Positions 26,877-36,857 of a DNA stretch of 64,000 bases are shown piece after piece. The notes under the pieces are model-generated. The model ran no database searches. It saw nothing but the letters and a program-made list of their open reading frames with translations, and was not told the origin of the DNA. Positions within the stretch are counted from its first letter, which is position 1, and every line of letters starts with the position of its first letter. The stretch lies in contig JAJDCD010000008.1 of NCBI GenBank assembly GCA_029261035.1, positions 1 through 64,000 of the forward strand, read 5' to 3'. The position numbers were made by a program, and so were the translations under genes. Origin of the DNA: Candidatus Omnitrophota bacterium (GTDB taxonomy: Bacteria > Omnitrophota > Omnitrophia > Omnitrophales > JACROU01).

Positions 26877-28217
26877 TTATAATGTATTGATGTTCTTAGA
26901 AATAAACCCCTTATTTCTCAAAATATTTCTTGTATCAAAAATAACTTTTGATCCTTCTACGATAGATTCATAATCCATATCCGTATGATCTGTAGTAATT
27001 AAAACCAAATCAGAGTCACTCAAAGTTTTTTTTGTTAAAGGCTTCGAAAGCAAACGAATCTCTTCCCAATGCAACTTAGGTACAAACGGATCATGATATT
27101 CCACTATGGCTCCTTGGCTCTGAAGCATCTCAATAATTTCAATAGCTGGAGATTCTCTAACATCATCAACATCTTTTTTATACGATACGCCTATCAACAG
27201 TATTTTAGAGCCACTAATTGATTTCTGTTTTTCATTTAACAACGTTGCAACATTTCCAACGACAAAACCTGGCATCGATTCATTAACCTGTCTAGCCAAA
27301 TCTATAAATCGCAATTCCTGTCCATGAAACTTAGCTTTCCATGACAAATACATAGGATCAACACCAATACAATGACCTCCGATTCCAGGACCTGGATAAA
27401 AAGGCATAAATCCAAAAGGTTTTGTTTTAGCTGCCTCAATCACTTCCCATATATCTATATTGAGATCTTCAGCGGCCTTAGCCAGTTCGTTTATCAAACC
27501 AATATTAACAATACGAAAAGTATTCTCCAACAATTTAGACATTTCAGCTGCCCTAGGAGAAGAGACTGTTACAACTTCTTTTACAATATTTTTATATAAA
27601 ATCGAACCTAGTTCTGTGCATTTATTTGTAACACCACCAACAACTTTAGGAATATTTGATGTATCAAAATTCGCATTACCTGGATCAATGCGTTCTGGAG
27701 AAAAACATAAATAAAAATCTCTCCCAACTTGCAACCCATCTTTTTCAAATTCAGTTAATAATATTTCCTCAGTAGTCCCTGGGTAGGTCGTGCTTTCCAG
27801 AATAATCAATTGTGATTTTTTTAAATTCTCAGAAATTCCTAAAGTAGCACTCATGATAAAAGAAAGATCGGGATCCCAACTCTTACTTAGAGGTGTTGGG
27901 ACACAGATAATAACAACATCTTGAGTCTTTATTGCAGAAAAAGTAGAAGCAAATTTTAGTTTCTTACTTTTAATTAATTTCTTAATACGCTGATCTTCAA
28001 CCCCTTGCACAGGGGACTTCCCCTTAGATAATAACTCAAATTTCTTTTTTGATATTTCGAGTCCCAGGACGGGGTGGCCAGCTTCAGCAAAAGCTACGAG
28101 AAGAGGCAATCCAACATAACCCAAACCCACAACACAAATTCTGGCTTCTTTGTTTTTGATCTTCAACTTTAGATCACTCAACATATTTTTCTGTTTAGCT
28201 TTTATTTGAGATACCAT
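26877..28217 (-). CDS. wbpA: UDP-N-acetyl-D-glucosamine 6-dehydrogenase, WbpA-like
   Basis: 446 residues. VVGLGYVGLPLLVAFAEAGH binds NAD, FSPERIDPGN is a UDP-GlcNAc/ManNAc dehydrogenase signature, and GGHCIGVDP contains the catalytic cysteine. KKDVDDVRESPA lies in the C-terminal UDP-sugar domain. The protein oxidises the 6-hydroxyl of UDP-GlcNAc (or UDP-ManNAc) to an amino-sugar uronate for capsule or O-antigen. The start overlaps the rfbD stop by one base (TAATG). The symbol is by similarity; substrate preference is unproven. Confidence 0.87.
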   Translation of the reverse strand: MVSQIKAKQKNMLSDLKLKIKNKEARICVVGLGYVGLPLLVAFAEAGHPVLGLEISKKKFELLSKGKSPVQGVEDQRIKKLIKSKKLKFASTFSAIKTQDVVIICVPTPLSKSWDPDLSFIMSATLGISENLKKSQLIILESTTYPGTTEEILLTEFEKDGLQVGRDFYLCFSPERIDPGNANFDTSNIPKVVGGVTNKCTELGSILYKNIVKEVVTVSSPRAAEMSKLLENTFRIVNIGLINELAKAAEDLNIDIWEVIEAAKTKPFGFMPFYPGPGIGGHCIGVDPMYLSWKAKFHGQELRFIDLARQVNESMPGFVVGNVATLLNEKQKSISGSKILLIGVSYKKDVDDVRESPAIEIIEMLQSQGAIVEYHDPFVPKLHWEEIRLLSKPLTKKTLSDSDLVLITTDHTDMDYESIVEGSKVIFDTRNILRNKGFISKNINTL

Positions 28218-29119
28218 TATTTACCCTTAATTATTTTTTCTTCTACCATGTAGTCATTTAATGCCAAATTCCAATCCCTCATCTGAAAACCAAAAACACG
28301 CTTTAATTTTGAATTATCTAAGCAAGAATTCTTTGGCCTCATCGCAGGACGACTATAATCCTTTGTTTTAATCGGCACTACTTTAACATGTTTACGACCG
28401 GCTAATTTAATAATTTGATCCGCATATTTCTTCCAGTGCGTAACCCCTGAATTACTTAGATGAAACACTCCCGAAATACTTTTATTTTTCTTCCACTTTA
28501 AAATAATTTTTTTTATCGATTGCGCCAAATCTTTTGTGTAAGTCGGGGATCCTTTTTGATCCGAAACTACCTTAAGGACCTTTTTAGCTCTTGATATATT
28601 AAGTATGGCTTTAACAAAATTATGCCCGTTACGACCATAAAGCCAAGAAGTTCTTAATATAAGTTTTGGCCCCAACCAACTCCCCACCAATTCTTCAGCT
28701 AACCACTTACTATAACCATAAACATTAACAGGATTAATTTCCTCAGATTCCCTAACTTTCCCTTTCGCATTCCCGCTATAAACATAATCAGAACTTATAT
28801 GTATTAATAAAGGTTTTTGATTTCCTAAACCCTTCAATAAATAGAGTGTTGCTAGAACATTCTCTCGATAAGCCTCTTTAGGGTTTAACTCACATTCATC
28901 CACTTGGGTTTTTGCAGCTGCGTGAATAACAACATCCGGTTTTACTTTAGAAATAATTTTTTCAGTTTTATTCAGATCCAACAAATCGCACTGGAAGTAA
29001 TGTACTCCTAAAATTTTTCTTTTTTTTCTACCCAATCCATAAAGTTGAAAATTCTCTTTAAGAACCTCCACCAAATCTCGCCCCAACATCCCTCCAACAC
29101 CTGTGATCAAAACCTTCAA
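28217..29119 (-). CDS. rfbD: dTDP-4-dehydrorhamnose reductase
   Basis: 300 residues, SDR fold. ITGVGGMLGRDL, DVVIHAAAKTQVDECE, HISSDYVYSG and VYGYSKWLAEEL (YxxxK) match RmlD/RfbD. It makes dTDP-L-rhamnose from the 4-keto sugar. The start codon is TTG, well supported by GGAGG seven bases upstream. rfbA and rfbB lie just upstream, but the 3,5-epimerase gene rfbC is not in the window. A hairpin terminator separates rfbD from rfbB. Confidence 0.9.
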   Translation of the reverse strand: MKVLITGVGGMLGRDLVEVLKENFQLYGLGRKKRKILGVHYFQCDLLDLNKTEKIISKVKPDVVIHAAAKTQVDECELNPKEAYRENVLATLYLLKGLGNQKPLLIHISSDYVYSGNAKGKVRESEEINPVNVYGYSKWLAEELVGSWLGPKLILRTSWLYGRNGHNFVKAILNISRAKKVLKVVSDQKGSPTYTKDLAQSIKKIILKWKKNKSISGVFHLSNSGVTHWKKYADQIIKLAGRKHVKVVPIKTKDYSRPAMRPKNSCLDNSKLKRVFGFQMRDWNLALNDYMVEEKIIKGK

Positions 29120-29146
29120 TTCAATACCTCCACATAAGATGGAAAA

Positions 29147-29180
29147 AGGGGAATAGAAAAACCACCCTTTCCATTCCCCT
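29147..29180 (-). terminator. hairpin between rfbB and rfbD
   Basis: Perfect eight-base stem (aggggaat / attcccct) with an 18-base loop, 18 bases after the rfbB stop. On the minus strand it is followed by TTTTTCC. Probably a partial terminator that lowers expression of rfbD and the genes after it. It could also separate two transcription units. Confidence 0.55.
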
Positions 29181-29198
29181 CTAAACTTCTTACATCAT

Positions 29199-30176
29199 CT
29201 ACTTAAGCGTAAACTTATCTTTCTTTAACGGCTGCCACCACCATTCATTTTCTTTATACCATTTAACGGTGTTCTTCAATCCCGTTTCAAAAGGTACTTT
29301 CGGCTTAAATCCTAAATGATTTATTTTAGATGTATCCAAACTATATCTAAAATCATGCCCCAAACGATCCTGAACACGTTCAATCATGGCTGAATCATAT
29401 GAGAATTCAGACAAAATTCTATTAACCAAATCAAAGTTTTGCAACTCATCTAACGTCCCAATATTATAAACCTGGCCTCTATCTCCTTTTTCAATCAAAA
29501 GATCTATCGCATAACAGTGATCCTCAACATAAATCCAATCACGAACATTCTTGCCATCACCATAAAGAGGAATTTTTTTTCCTTCAATTAAATTTGTCAC
29601 AAATAAAGGAATCGCTTTTTCAGGAAATTGAAATGGCCCATAGTTATTACCACAACGACTAATAATAATTGGGGTCTGATAAGTCGTCGCATATGCCAGC
29701 GCCAAAAGGTCGGATCCTGCCTTACTTGAAGCATAAGGACTATTAGGTACTAAGGGGAAATCCTCTCTAAAGGAACCCTCCTGTATTGAGCCGTAGACTT
29801 CATCTGTAGACACATGAAAATAAAGCTCGTGATCAAATTTTTTCGAAGCATCTAACAAGACACGCGTACCTTGTATATTTGTTTGAATAAAATCACTTGC
29901 GTGTTCAATTGAACGATCCACATGTGTCTCCGCTGCAAAGTTGACAATCATCTGACTTCGTTCAGCTAAAGCATTTACAAACGTTTCATCACAAATATCC
30001 CCTTGAACGAACTCATATCTCTCGTTCCCATCAATGTCTTTTAAGTTATTAGGATTACCTGCATAAGTTAATTTATCTAAATTAATAACATTCCAGTCAG
30101 AGTGCTTATTTAAAACATAGCGCACAAAATGACTTCCAATAAAACCCATACCGCCCGTAATTAAAACCGTCTTCAT
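29199..30176 (-). CDS. rfbB: dTDP-glucose 4,6-dehydratase
   Basis: 325 residues, extended SDR. GGMGFIGSHFVRY binds NAD. FAAETHVDRSIE, HVSTDEVYGS and YASSKAGSD (YxxxK) are RmlB signatures, and CGNNYGPFQFPEK is diagnostic. It converts dTDP-glucose to dTDP-4-keto-6-deoxyglucose, the branch point to rhamnose and other 6-deoxysugars. The start overlaps rfbA (ATGA), so the two are translationally coupled. Confidence 0.94.
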   Translation of the reverse strand: MKTVLITGGMGFIGSHFVRYVLNKHSDWNVINLDKLTYAGNPNNLKDIDGNERYEFVQGDICDETFVNALAERSQMIVNFAAETHVDRSIEHASDFIQTNIQGTRVLLDASKKFDHELYFHVSTDEVYGSIQEGSFREDFPLVPNSPYASSKAGSDLLALAYATTYQTPIIISRCGNNYGPFQFPEKAIPLFVTNLIEGKKIPLYGDGKNVRDWIYVEDHCYAIDLLIEKGDRGQVYNIGTLDELQNFDLVNRILSEFSYDSAMIERVQDRLGHDFRYSLDTSKINHLGFKPKVPFETGLKNTVKWYKENEWWWQPLKKDKFTLK

Positions 30177-30898
30177 TCTTTAATCCCTTTTCTTCTTACA
30201 AGTGTACTTGCACGATATAGCGACTCAAATGTCCCAGCATCTGTCCAGTAACCATTCAAAACATCGTACTCCATTAGACCTTGCTTAATATAAGCATTAT
30301 TCACATCTGTAATCTCTAACTCTCCTCGACCTGAGGGCTTAAGCTTTGAACATAGGTCAAAAACATTTTTATCATACATATAAATTCCTGTGACAGCATA
30401 ATTTGATTTCGGTTTTTTAGGCTTCTCAACTATTTTACTCACTTTTCCATTTTTGATTTCCGCGACTCCAAATCTCTCAGGATCACTCACCTTCTTAAGC
30501 AAAATACGAGAACCTTCTTTTTGCTTTCTGAACTTTTTAGCAAATGGAGCAATGTTTGCTTCAATAATATTATCTCCCAATATCACCATACATTGTTCAT
30601 TGTCCACAAAATGCTTTGCCAAAGCTAAAGCGTGTGCAATCCCGCCCTCACCTTCCTGATAAGCATAATGCAAAGCATCTAAGCCTAATTTTTTCCCATT
30701 TCCAAGCAACCTCAAAAACTCCCCAGCAGAATGCCCTCCTGTAACCAATAAAACCTCTTTAACTCCTGCTTGAACCAGAGTTTGAATAGGATAAAAAATC
30801 ATGGGCTTATCATAAACAGGCAGTAAATGTTTGTTAGTAACTTTTGTTAATGGATTTAGCCTAGACCCAAGTCCTCCGGCCAAAACAACACCTTTCAT
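30173..30898 (-). CDS. rfbA: glucose-1-phosphate thymidylyltransferase, short form
   Basis: 241 residues. VVLAGGLGSRLNPLTKVTNKHLLPV is the nucleotidyltransferase opening (G-x-G-S-R-L and a conserved lysine), and ILGDNI provides metal binding. It makes dTDP-glucose. The length is shorter than the roughly 290-residue RmlA of enterobacteria and fits the short-form sugar nucleotidyltransferases of many deep-branching bacteria and archaea. GAGGAG lies six bases before the ATG. dTTP preference is inferred from the rfbB neighbour. Confidence 0.85.
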   Translation of the reverse strand: MKGVVLAGGLGSRLNPLTKVTNKHLLPVYDKPMIFYPIQTLVQAGVKEVLLVTGGHSAGEFLRLLGNGKKLGLDALHYAYQEGEGGIAHALALAKHFVDNEQCMVILGDNIIEANIAPFAKKFRKQKEGSRILLKKVSDPERFGVAEIKNGKVSKIVEKPKKPKSNYAVTGIYMYDKNVFDLCSKLKPSGRGELEITDVNNAYIKQGLMEYDVLNGYWTDAGTFESLYRASTLVRRKGIKE

Positions 30899-30977
30899 AA
30901 CAACTCCTCAATAAAAAAACTCTAAATACTAAAATTAAACTTATAAAAACAAAACTTACATGAATCTAGAATAAAGT

Positions 30978-32303
30978 TTAATATTTAGTTTTTAGAGCTT
31001 CAACATTCACGGGTTTTCTTCCAATAGATAAATACTGAAAACCTAATTCCTTCATTTTCTCAGGAGAGTAAATGTTTCTTCCGTCAAAAATCAAAGGTCT
31101 TTTCATTAGAGACTTAATTTTTAATAAATCTATTTGTTTAAACTCACTCCAATCTGTCATGATCACCAACGCTTCAGCGTCCTTAGCTGCCTCATACGGG
31201 TCTGTTGCATAAACAATATCTTTCAACACAGTCCGCGCATTATCCATAGCCTGAGGATCGAAAGCCTGAATGGTAACCCCTTCCTCTATTAACATTTCTA
31301 TAAGGTCGATTGCAGGAGCAAAACGAATATCATCCGTATCCGCTTTAAAAGAAATACCCAAAACCCCAACAGTTTTGTTTTTCAAATTCCATAAATGATC
31401 TTCAATCATTTTTTTAAAGTACAACTTCTGAGCCTCGTTAACATCTCCTACAGCCCTAAGCATATCCATATTGACACCCAACTTTTCACCAATACGAACA
31501 AATGCTGATAAATCTTTAGGAAAACAAAAGCCACCAAAACCAATACCTGGTTTTAGAAAATCTTTCCCGATCCTTCGATCCAAACCAATACCTTCTGCAA
31601 CCTGAGTCACATCAGCACCAACCTGAGCGCAAATACGAGATATTACGTTAATAAATGAAATTTTAGATGCCAAAAAAGAATTTGAAGCATGTTTAATAAT
31701 TTCTGCGCTTCTAATATCCGTAACAACAATATGAGCGGATAAGGGTTTGTATAATTCTTTCAAAATCTTTTCAGCCCTTTCACTCTCAACACCGATAACT
31801 ACACGGTCAGGATTCATAAAATCATGAATTGCAGAACCCTCTCTTAGAAACTCCGGGTTAGAAGCCACATCAAATTCAACCCTTCCATTGAGGTTTGCTT
31901 CTATTGTTTTCTGAACCCAAACACCTGTTTCAACAGGAACCGTACTTTTTTCTACAATCAATCTATATTCATTCATATTATTAGCAATTGATTCAGAAAC
32001 GGTTTCAACAAAGCTTAAATCCGCTTCTCCATTTTCTTTAGGCGGGGTGTTTACACATATAAAAATAACTTCACATTGAGCCACAGCCTCTTTAATATCA
32101 GTAGAAAAACTCAAACGTTTTTCTTTTACGTTAAGTTTAACCAGCTCATCTAACCCAGGTTCATAAAAAGGCATATTTCCATTAAGAAGCTTTTCAATTT
32201 TAGACTCATTATTATCAACACAAATTACATCGTTTCCTAAATTAGCAAAACAAGCTCCTGTTGTTAACCCAACATAACCTGTTCCTACAATCGCAATTCT
32301 CAT
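30978..32303 (-). CDS. ugd: UDP-glucose 6-dehydrogenase
   Basis: 441 residues. IVGTGYVGLTTGACFANLG binds NAD, FICVNTPP and EKSTVPV follow, and FGGFCFPKDL holds the catalytic cysteine. SFKADTDDIRFAPA is in the UDP-binding C-terminal domain. It oxidises UDP-glucose twice to UDP-glucuronate, which the UDP-xylose synthase at 24937-25899 can decarboxylate. AAGG precedes the ATG. It is a different branch from the WbpA-like enzyme at 26877-28217. Confidence 0.94.
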   Translation of the reverse strand: MRIAIVGTGYVGLTTGACFANLGNDVICVDNNESKIEKLLNGNMPFYEPGLDELVKLNVKEKRLSFSTDIKEAVAQCEVIFICVNTPPKENGEADLSFVETVSESIANNMNEYRLIVEKSTVPVETGVWVQKTIEANLNGRVEFDVASNPEFLREGSAIHDFMNPDRVVIGVESERAEKILKELYKPLSAHIVVTDIRSAEIIKHASNSFLASKISFINVISRICAQVGADVTQVAEGIGLDRRIGKDFLKPGIGFGGFCFPKDLSAFVRIGEKLGVNMDMLRAVGDVNEAQKLYFKKMIEDHLWNLKNKTVGVLGISFKADTDDIRFAPAIDLIEMLIEEGVTIQAFDPQAMDNARTVLKDIVYATDPYEAAKDAEALVIMTDWSEFKQIDLLKIKSLMKRPLIFDGRNIYSPEKMKELGFQYLSIGRKPVNVEALKTKY

Positions 32304-32348
32304 ACCGGTTCACCTTCCATCATTAATTTATGTAAATACTTTTACACC

Positions 32349-34565
32349 TCAATATTGCGGCGTAGAAGAAGTGTTTGCAATATTAGCAGGCGCTTCACTG
32401 GCTCCTGAAACAAATCTTCCGATTCGTGGCCTAGAAAAAGAAGCTCGATTTCCTGCTTTAAGCGGAAACTGAGGAAATGCTTTCAAACGAAGCTCCACAA
32501 AAAGTTCTTTATTTGAACTATCTATCTCTGAGTCCCGAACATTATACCCAAAGTCCAAATACCAATCATGTAAATCACGAGTGACTCTCAACTCCCATTC
32601 CTCAATGGTACTTGAATCAAACTCAACTCTCGTATAACCCCCTAAGGACCATAAATCATTCAAACGATAATTAAGATCAAAGGTCAGCAAGCTAGATCCA
32701 CCAAAATCAATATCTTGCTTAATAAACTGATGACTCATTAAAAATCGAAATCTATCTTTTTCTAAAATTAGGTCTATTTCCGCAAAATCAAACTGGTCAG
32801 AAACCATATCGTATTCCCACAAAATTTCAGAAATAAGCCACTCATAAGGACGGAATTGAATTTCCTGCCGCCACTTCGTCCACGCATCAGCACCAAGGGC
32901 ATTATCATCAATAGAAAAAGTTAAAAATGTATTAAAGCTAAGCAGATCTACCCTTTGCCACGCACCATCAATATACCTTTTTGTCTGAAATCTATTTTCT
33001 AAACCAAAAGTAACTTCATCTTTACGAAATAAATTATCAATGTCATCAAAAGGTTCTAAGTTTCCTTCAGGAACAGACACAAAACGAATGGAATCGTAAC
33101 GAACGCTCGGCTCCAAAACATGTCTAATTTTATTTATATTTAAACCTAAAATATTAGTATCTACATCAAATACGTTATAAAACCGTGTTCTTAAATCGAA
33201 ACCATATCCAAAATTATGACGTTCAATCCCTTTTTCTCCACGCTTATCTCGACTAAACCAAGATTCTCTAAAATTAGCAAATGGAACAAATTCCCAATTC
33301 CTAACACTAATAGGATAATTCAACTCATGAAAAGTATCAAAACGCACAACATCCTTATCTTCACTACTTCGCGCATTTTTTTGATTAAATGCAACAAATT
33401 GATTTTCTGCTCGATAGTAAAAGTTTGTATTCATAATTTCCTGACGATTCCAGGTGAACTTTACTTCCGGCAATTTCTCCAAAACAGTAAAAAAGCGATT
33501 TGTTCTTTTTTCTAAATCTATAATAAAACTATAACGATCTGTAGCTCTGGTAAAAGTCACATATGACTCTGGTTGAGTTTCTTTACGAAACTCTCGCTCA
33601 AAATAATCTTGTAAAAAAAACTCGTCGCTAAAATAATTCCATTCTGTAATTACATTTGTAAATTCATCAAAATCAACTCGGTGTTTAAAACTAAACCGAC
33701 CTCGAGTATCATCAACTCGATCTCCTAGCCCATCCCCACCAGAAACTCCCTGAGGAGTTTTTTCATCGTTGGCAATATAAGCCTTTATCTGACCCTCTCC
33801 CATTTTTTCAAATCGGTAGTCCACATCCACACCACCACCTACCCCACGTTTGGAACGGTAGTCCACCTGCCCTTTAACCTTTAGGTTCTTTCCTAAGGAA
33901 GTAGTTTTAGATGACAAAATATAAAAACCATCATCACTGGAATAACCTGGTACAAGTTCAAAGGGCGGCTCAGTCGTGTTTAAAGGCATAACTAAATAGG
34001 GCCACCAAAATACAGGCTTACCCAAGACACGAAACACGATATCCCTAGCAACAAATTTGTCTCCAGGAAATATAGTCACTCTCTTTGCTTTTACATCAAA
34101 ATGAGGTCTATCAAAAGCACATGTGGTTACAGAAGCATTATAAAGTCGGATCTCATCTTTTGAAACTTGCTCAACCTGCTCCCCACGTCCCGTCCAAGGA
34201 CCACTTGTTACCTTTGCGTCTGGAAAAGAACCTTGTCTTTGCTTAAAATCATAAAAGACCTTTTCGGCTCGAATAACTTCGCCACTTTCCTGATAAATGT
34301 AGACATGCCCTTCAGCATAAGCTTGCTTTGTTTCTGAAAAAACTTCAGCCTTATCACAAGTCATTTTGACATTTTTATATGTAATTACAACAGTTCCAGT
34401 AGCAATAATCTTGCTTTTCTGACGATCATACTCTAACTGATCACCCGAAACCTCAATAGGGGCATCCGTTGGTACTTCTGCCATAACATCTGGGGGAAAA
34501 CTACATAAACTAATTGTTAGCACTAACATCAGAAAAGCTTTAAAGAGCTTTCTTGTTAAACGCAT
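32349..34565 (-). CDS. lptD: LPS assembly outer-membrane protein LptD
   Basis: About 738 residues. A signal peptide (residues 1-29, ending VMA) leads to an N-terminal OstA/LptA-like jelly roll (IEVSGDQLEYDRQKSKIIATG, then AYAEGHVYIYQ). The rest is a long beta-barrel with alternating aromatic strands. GKPVFWWPYLVMPLN is a conserved LptD stretch. It inserts LPS into the outer leaflet, so the organism is an LPS-type diderm. A TTG lies six codons upstream, but GAGG five bases before the ATG at 34565 decides the start. Downstream lies ugd. Confidence 0.88.
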   Translation of the reverse strand: MRLTRKLFKAFLMLVLTISLCSFPPDVMAEVPTDAPIEVSGDQLEYDRQKSKIIATGTVVITYKNVKMTCDKAEVFSETKQAYAEGHVYIYQESGEVIRAEKVFYDFKQRQGSFPDAKVTSGPWTGRGEQVEQVSKDEIRLYNASVTTCAFDRPHFDVKAKRVTIFPGDKFVARDIVFRVLGKPVFWWPYLVMPLNTTEPPFELVPGYSSDDGFYILSSKTTSLGKNLKVKGQVDYRSKRGVGGGVDVDYRFEKMGEGQIKAYIANDEKTPQGVSGGDGLGDRVDDTRGRFSFKHRVDFDEFTNVITEWNYFSDEFFLQDYFEREFRKETQPESYVTFTRATDRYSFIIDLEKRTNRFFTVLEKLPEVKFTWNRQEIMNTNFYYRAENQFVAFNQKNARSSEDKDVVRFDTFHELNYPISVRNWEFVPFANFRESWFSRDKRGEKGIERHNFGYGFDLRTRFYNVFDVDTNILGLNINKIRHVLEPSVRYDSIRFVSVPEGNLEPFDDIDNLFRKDEVTFGLENRFQTKRYIDGAWQRVDLLSFNTFLTFSIDDNALGADAWTKWRQEIQFRPYEWLISEILWEYDMVSDQFDFAEIDLILEKDRFRFLMSHQFIKQDIDFGGSSLLTFDLNYRLNDLWSLGGYTRVEFDSSTIEEWELRVTRDLHDWYLDFGYNVRDSEIDSSNKELFVELRLKAFPQFPLKAGNRASFSRPRIGRFVSGASEAPANIANTSSTPQY

Positions 34566-34681
34566 TTTAACCTCGTTGATCAAAACAACTTACAAGTTAA
34601 AAGAAATAAACCATACCTAAATCCCGCAGATTTTATCATAATTACCTACAGGAAACCAATTCAAATAAAATAATCGAAAAT

Positions 34682-35341
34682 TTACGATACAGAAAGGTTT
34701 GAGACCTTTTTCCAATCACTTAAAAATTTGTCCAAACCACTTTGAGTCAGAGGATGCTTTACAAGGAGATCCAGCACTTTATAAGGTAAAGTAGCTACAT
34801 GAGCCCCTATTTTAGCTGCTTGAAGCACATGTATTGGATGTCGAATACTTGCCGCCAATATCTCTGTTGAAAAGCCGTAATTTTCATAAATAATCTTAAT
34901 ATCTTCGATCAGATCCATCCCATCAGCACCTATATCGTCTATACGTCCTATAAACGGACTAATATAGGAGGCGCCAGCTTTGGCTGCAAGTAACGCCTGA
35001 TTAGCTGAAAAACACAAGGTAACATTTGTCTTAATTCCTTCTTCCGAAAAGATTTTAACTGCCTTAAGGCCTTCTTTAATTAAAGGAACTTTAACTACAA
35101 TATTAGGAGCAATTTTAGAAAGGCTTCTACCCTCCTCAAGAATATCAGTCATTTCCGTTCCAACAACCTCTGCACTAACAGGGCCTTTTACTTCTTGGCA
35201 AATCTCTTTAAGTAATCCTAAAAAATCGGTATTTCCTTCTTTTGAAACAAGAGAAGGATTCGTAGTGACCCCATCCAAAATACCCCAACTATTTGCATCT
35301 TTAATCTCATCAAGATTAGCAGTATCAATAAAAAATTTCAT
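34682..35341 (-). CDS. transaldolase/fructose-6-phosphate aldolase, TalC type
   Basis: 219 residues, the short TIM-barrel form. [24 protein letters not shown] and the Schiff-base lysine K84 (NIVVKVPL) define the family; [13 protein letters not shown] and ILAASIRHP follow. These proteins act as transaldolases or as fructose-6-phosphate aldolases, which sequence alone does not separate. Neighbours give no pathway hint. Probably expressed alone or with the GGDEF genes. Confidence 0.9.
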   Translation of the reverse strand: MKFFIDTANLDEIKDANSWGILDGVTTNPSLVSKEGNTDFLGLLKEICQEVKGPVSAEVVGTEMTDILEEGRSLSKIAPNIVVKVPLIKEGLKAVKIFSEEGIKTNVTLCFSANQALLAAKAGASYISPFIGRIDDIGADGMDLIEDIKIIYENYGFSTEILAASIRHPIHVLQAAKIGAHVATLPYKVLDLLVKHPLTQSGLDKFLSDWKKVSNLSVS

Positions 35342-35397
35342 TCTCTCGGCTCCCTTTCATTAATTTATAAAAAAATAATTTACACCCCTCTAAAAAC

Positions 35398-35415
35398 TTA
35401 AGATTTTACTCTTAA
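35398..35415 (-). terminator. weak hairpin after the GGDEF genes
   Basis: Six-base AT-rich stem (ttaaga / tcttaa) with a six-base loop, followed on the minus strand by GTTTTTA. It lies 20 bases after the stop of the second GGDEF gene. The stem is weak, so this is only a candidate terminator. Confidence 0.35.
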
Positions 35416-35435
35416 AACGCTAAAAAGGCCAATGA

Positions 35436-36857
35436 TTATACCTCGAACAAAACAACCCTGTTTCGACCTTCTTCTTTCGCCTTATAAAGAGCCTGGTCTG
35501 AATGACTTAGAAGCTTCAACATTAAGTCCTGAGCAACCCCAGGGGCTTCTTTCGAATCCTTAAAGTCTTCAGGATAAGCGCTTACCCCAATACTTACAGT
35601 AACCTGTGTATCCTCATCATAAACATGAAATCTGGTTTTAGCTACTCTGGAGCGAATTCTTTCAGCCACCTCAGCGCCAGCCTCCTTAGAGGTCTCAGGA
35701 AGAACAATTGCAAATTCTTCTCCACCATATCTGGCAATAATATCTACCTTTCGTACCGTTTGCTTAATTAATGCCGAAACCTCTTTTAAAGTCATGTCTC
35801 CAACTAAATGACCAAATGTATCGTTATAAGTCTTAAAGTGATCAATATCTAACATCAAAACACATAAATTATAGTCATACTTCATAGAACGCTTTAATTC
35901 TTCTGAAAAGCGTTCTAAAAAATGTCTTCTTACAAAAACCTTTGTTAACCCATCAACAATAGAAAGCTCTTTAACGGTTTCATACAATTTAATTTTTTTC
36001 ACTTGCAAAGCAAGTTGAGCAGAAACAATTTCATATTTTGGATAATCATCACATTTTGCATTTTCAACGATAAAAGCAGCAATCATTTTTTCTTCAACAA
36101 ACAAAGGAAAAACCCAAAAAGGAAACTCTGTTCTTTCTTGAATAAAAACAAATTCCTGAGATACATCTTCTATAGTGTCCCACCGGATAACATAGGGTTT
36201 CTTATCCAAATAATCCGCTATCTGAGCTTGCTCACTATTTTCTACTATTTCATCAAAGTATTCATAAATACCTTCAATTCCATTAATTTGATAAAAAGAT
36301 GAAACTTTAGAATCTGAATCCAATAAAACCATTGTTGCTTTTGAAAAAGAAACTTCTTTAAGAACTTTCTTAACAACCACACCCATCAAATCATCATAAG
36401 CTAAACACTCATTAAACTCCTTTGCAATTTCAAACAATTTAGCTATATCAGAAACCTGACGTTCTAATCTTTTAACACTTTCTTCTTTTGATTCAAACTT
36501 TTCTTTCAAAGCTTGAATTTCACTTGATGAACGGCTCTTTTTTTCATGACTTAATTTTGATTTTGATTTCCAGAAAAAATAATCCAAAAAAGAAAATAGC
36601 AATATGACAAAAATAAGAGAGAAAAGCCAAATATAATTTTTTTCCGAAGAAAAAGATATCTTAACAACTAAATTAACTCCTAAAAGAAAAAGAGCTAAAA
36701 AGAAAGAAATGGTATCATCCAAGAAATAAAAATAAAGAACAAACACAGCAAGAAGAGTGAAAAGTAGAGGGTAATACATACTAGACTCTCCAGACAAAGC
36801 CCCTGAGAGGAGAAAAAAAACTAAAAATATTGCAAACCCTAAGATTCGTTTGAACAT
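35436..36857 (-). CDS. membrane GAF-GGDEF diguanylate cyclase
   Basis: 473 residues: about four membrane helices in the first 95, a coiled coil (100-150), a GAF-like sensor (150-295) and a GGDEF domain to the end. RYGGEEF is an intact active site, DIDHFKTYNDTFGH is the metal and substrate motif, and RKVD lies five residues before GGEEF, the usual inhibitory-site position. Expected product: cyclic di-GMP at the inner membrane. It overlaps the paralogous gene upstream by 19 bases. Confidence 0.88.
   Translation of the reverse strand: MFKRILGFAIFLVFFLLSGALSGESSMYYPLLFTLLAVFVLYFYFLDDTISFFLALFLLGVNLVVKISFSSEKNYIWLFSLIFVILLFSFLDYFFWKSKSKLSHEKKSRSSSEIQALKEKFESKEESVKRLERQVSDIAKLFEIAKEFNECLAYDDLMGVVVKKVLKEVSFSKATMVLLDSDSKVSSFYQINGIEGIYEYFDEIVENSEQAQIADYLDKKPYVIRWDTIEDVSQEFVFIQERTEFPFWVFPLFVEEKMIAAFIVENAKCDDYPKYEIVSAQLALQVKKIKLYETVKELSIVDGLTKVFVRRHFLERFSEELKRSMKYDYNLCVLMLDIDHFKTYNDTFGHLVGDMTLKEVSALIKQTVRKVDIIARYGGEEFAIVLPETSKEAGAEVAERIRSRVAKTRFHVYDEDTQVTVSIGVSAYPEDFKDSKEAPGVAQDLMLKLLSHSDQALYKAKEEGRNRVVLFEV

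Noticed and set aside
36003-36302. Plus-strand open frame opposite the GGDEF gene
   Set aside because: Phe/Asn/Ile-rich antisense translation over the GAF region with no ribosome-binding site.
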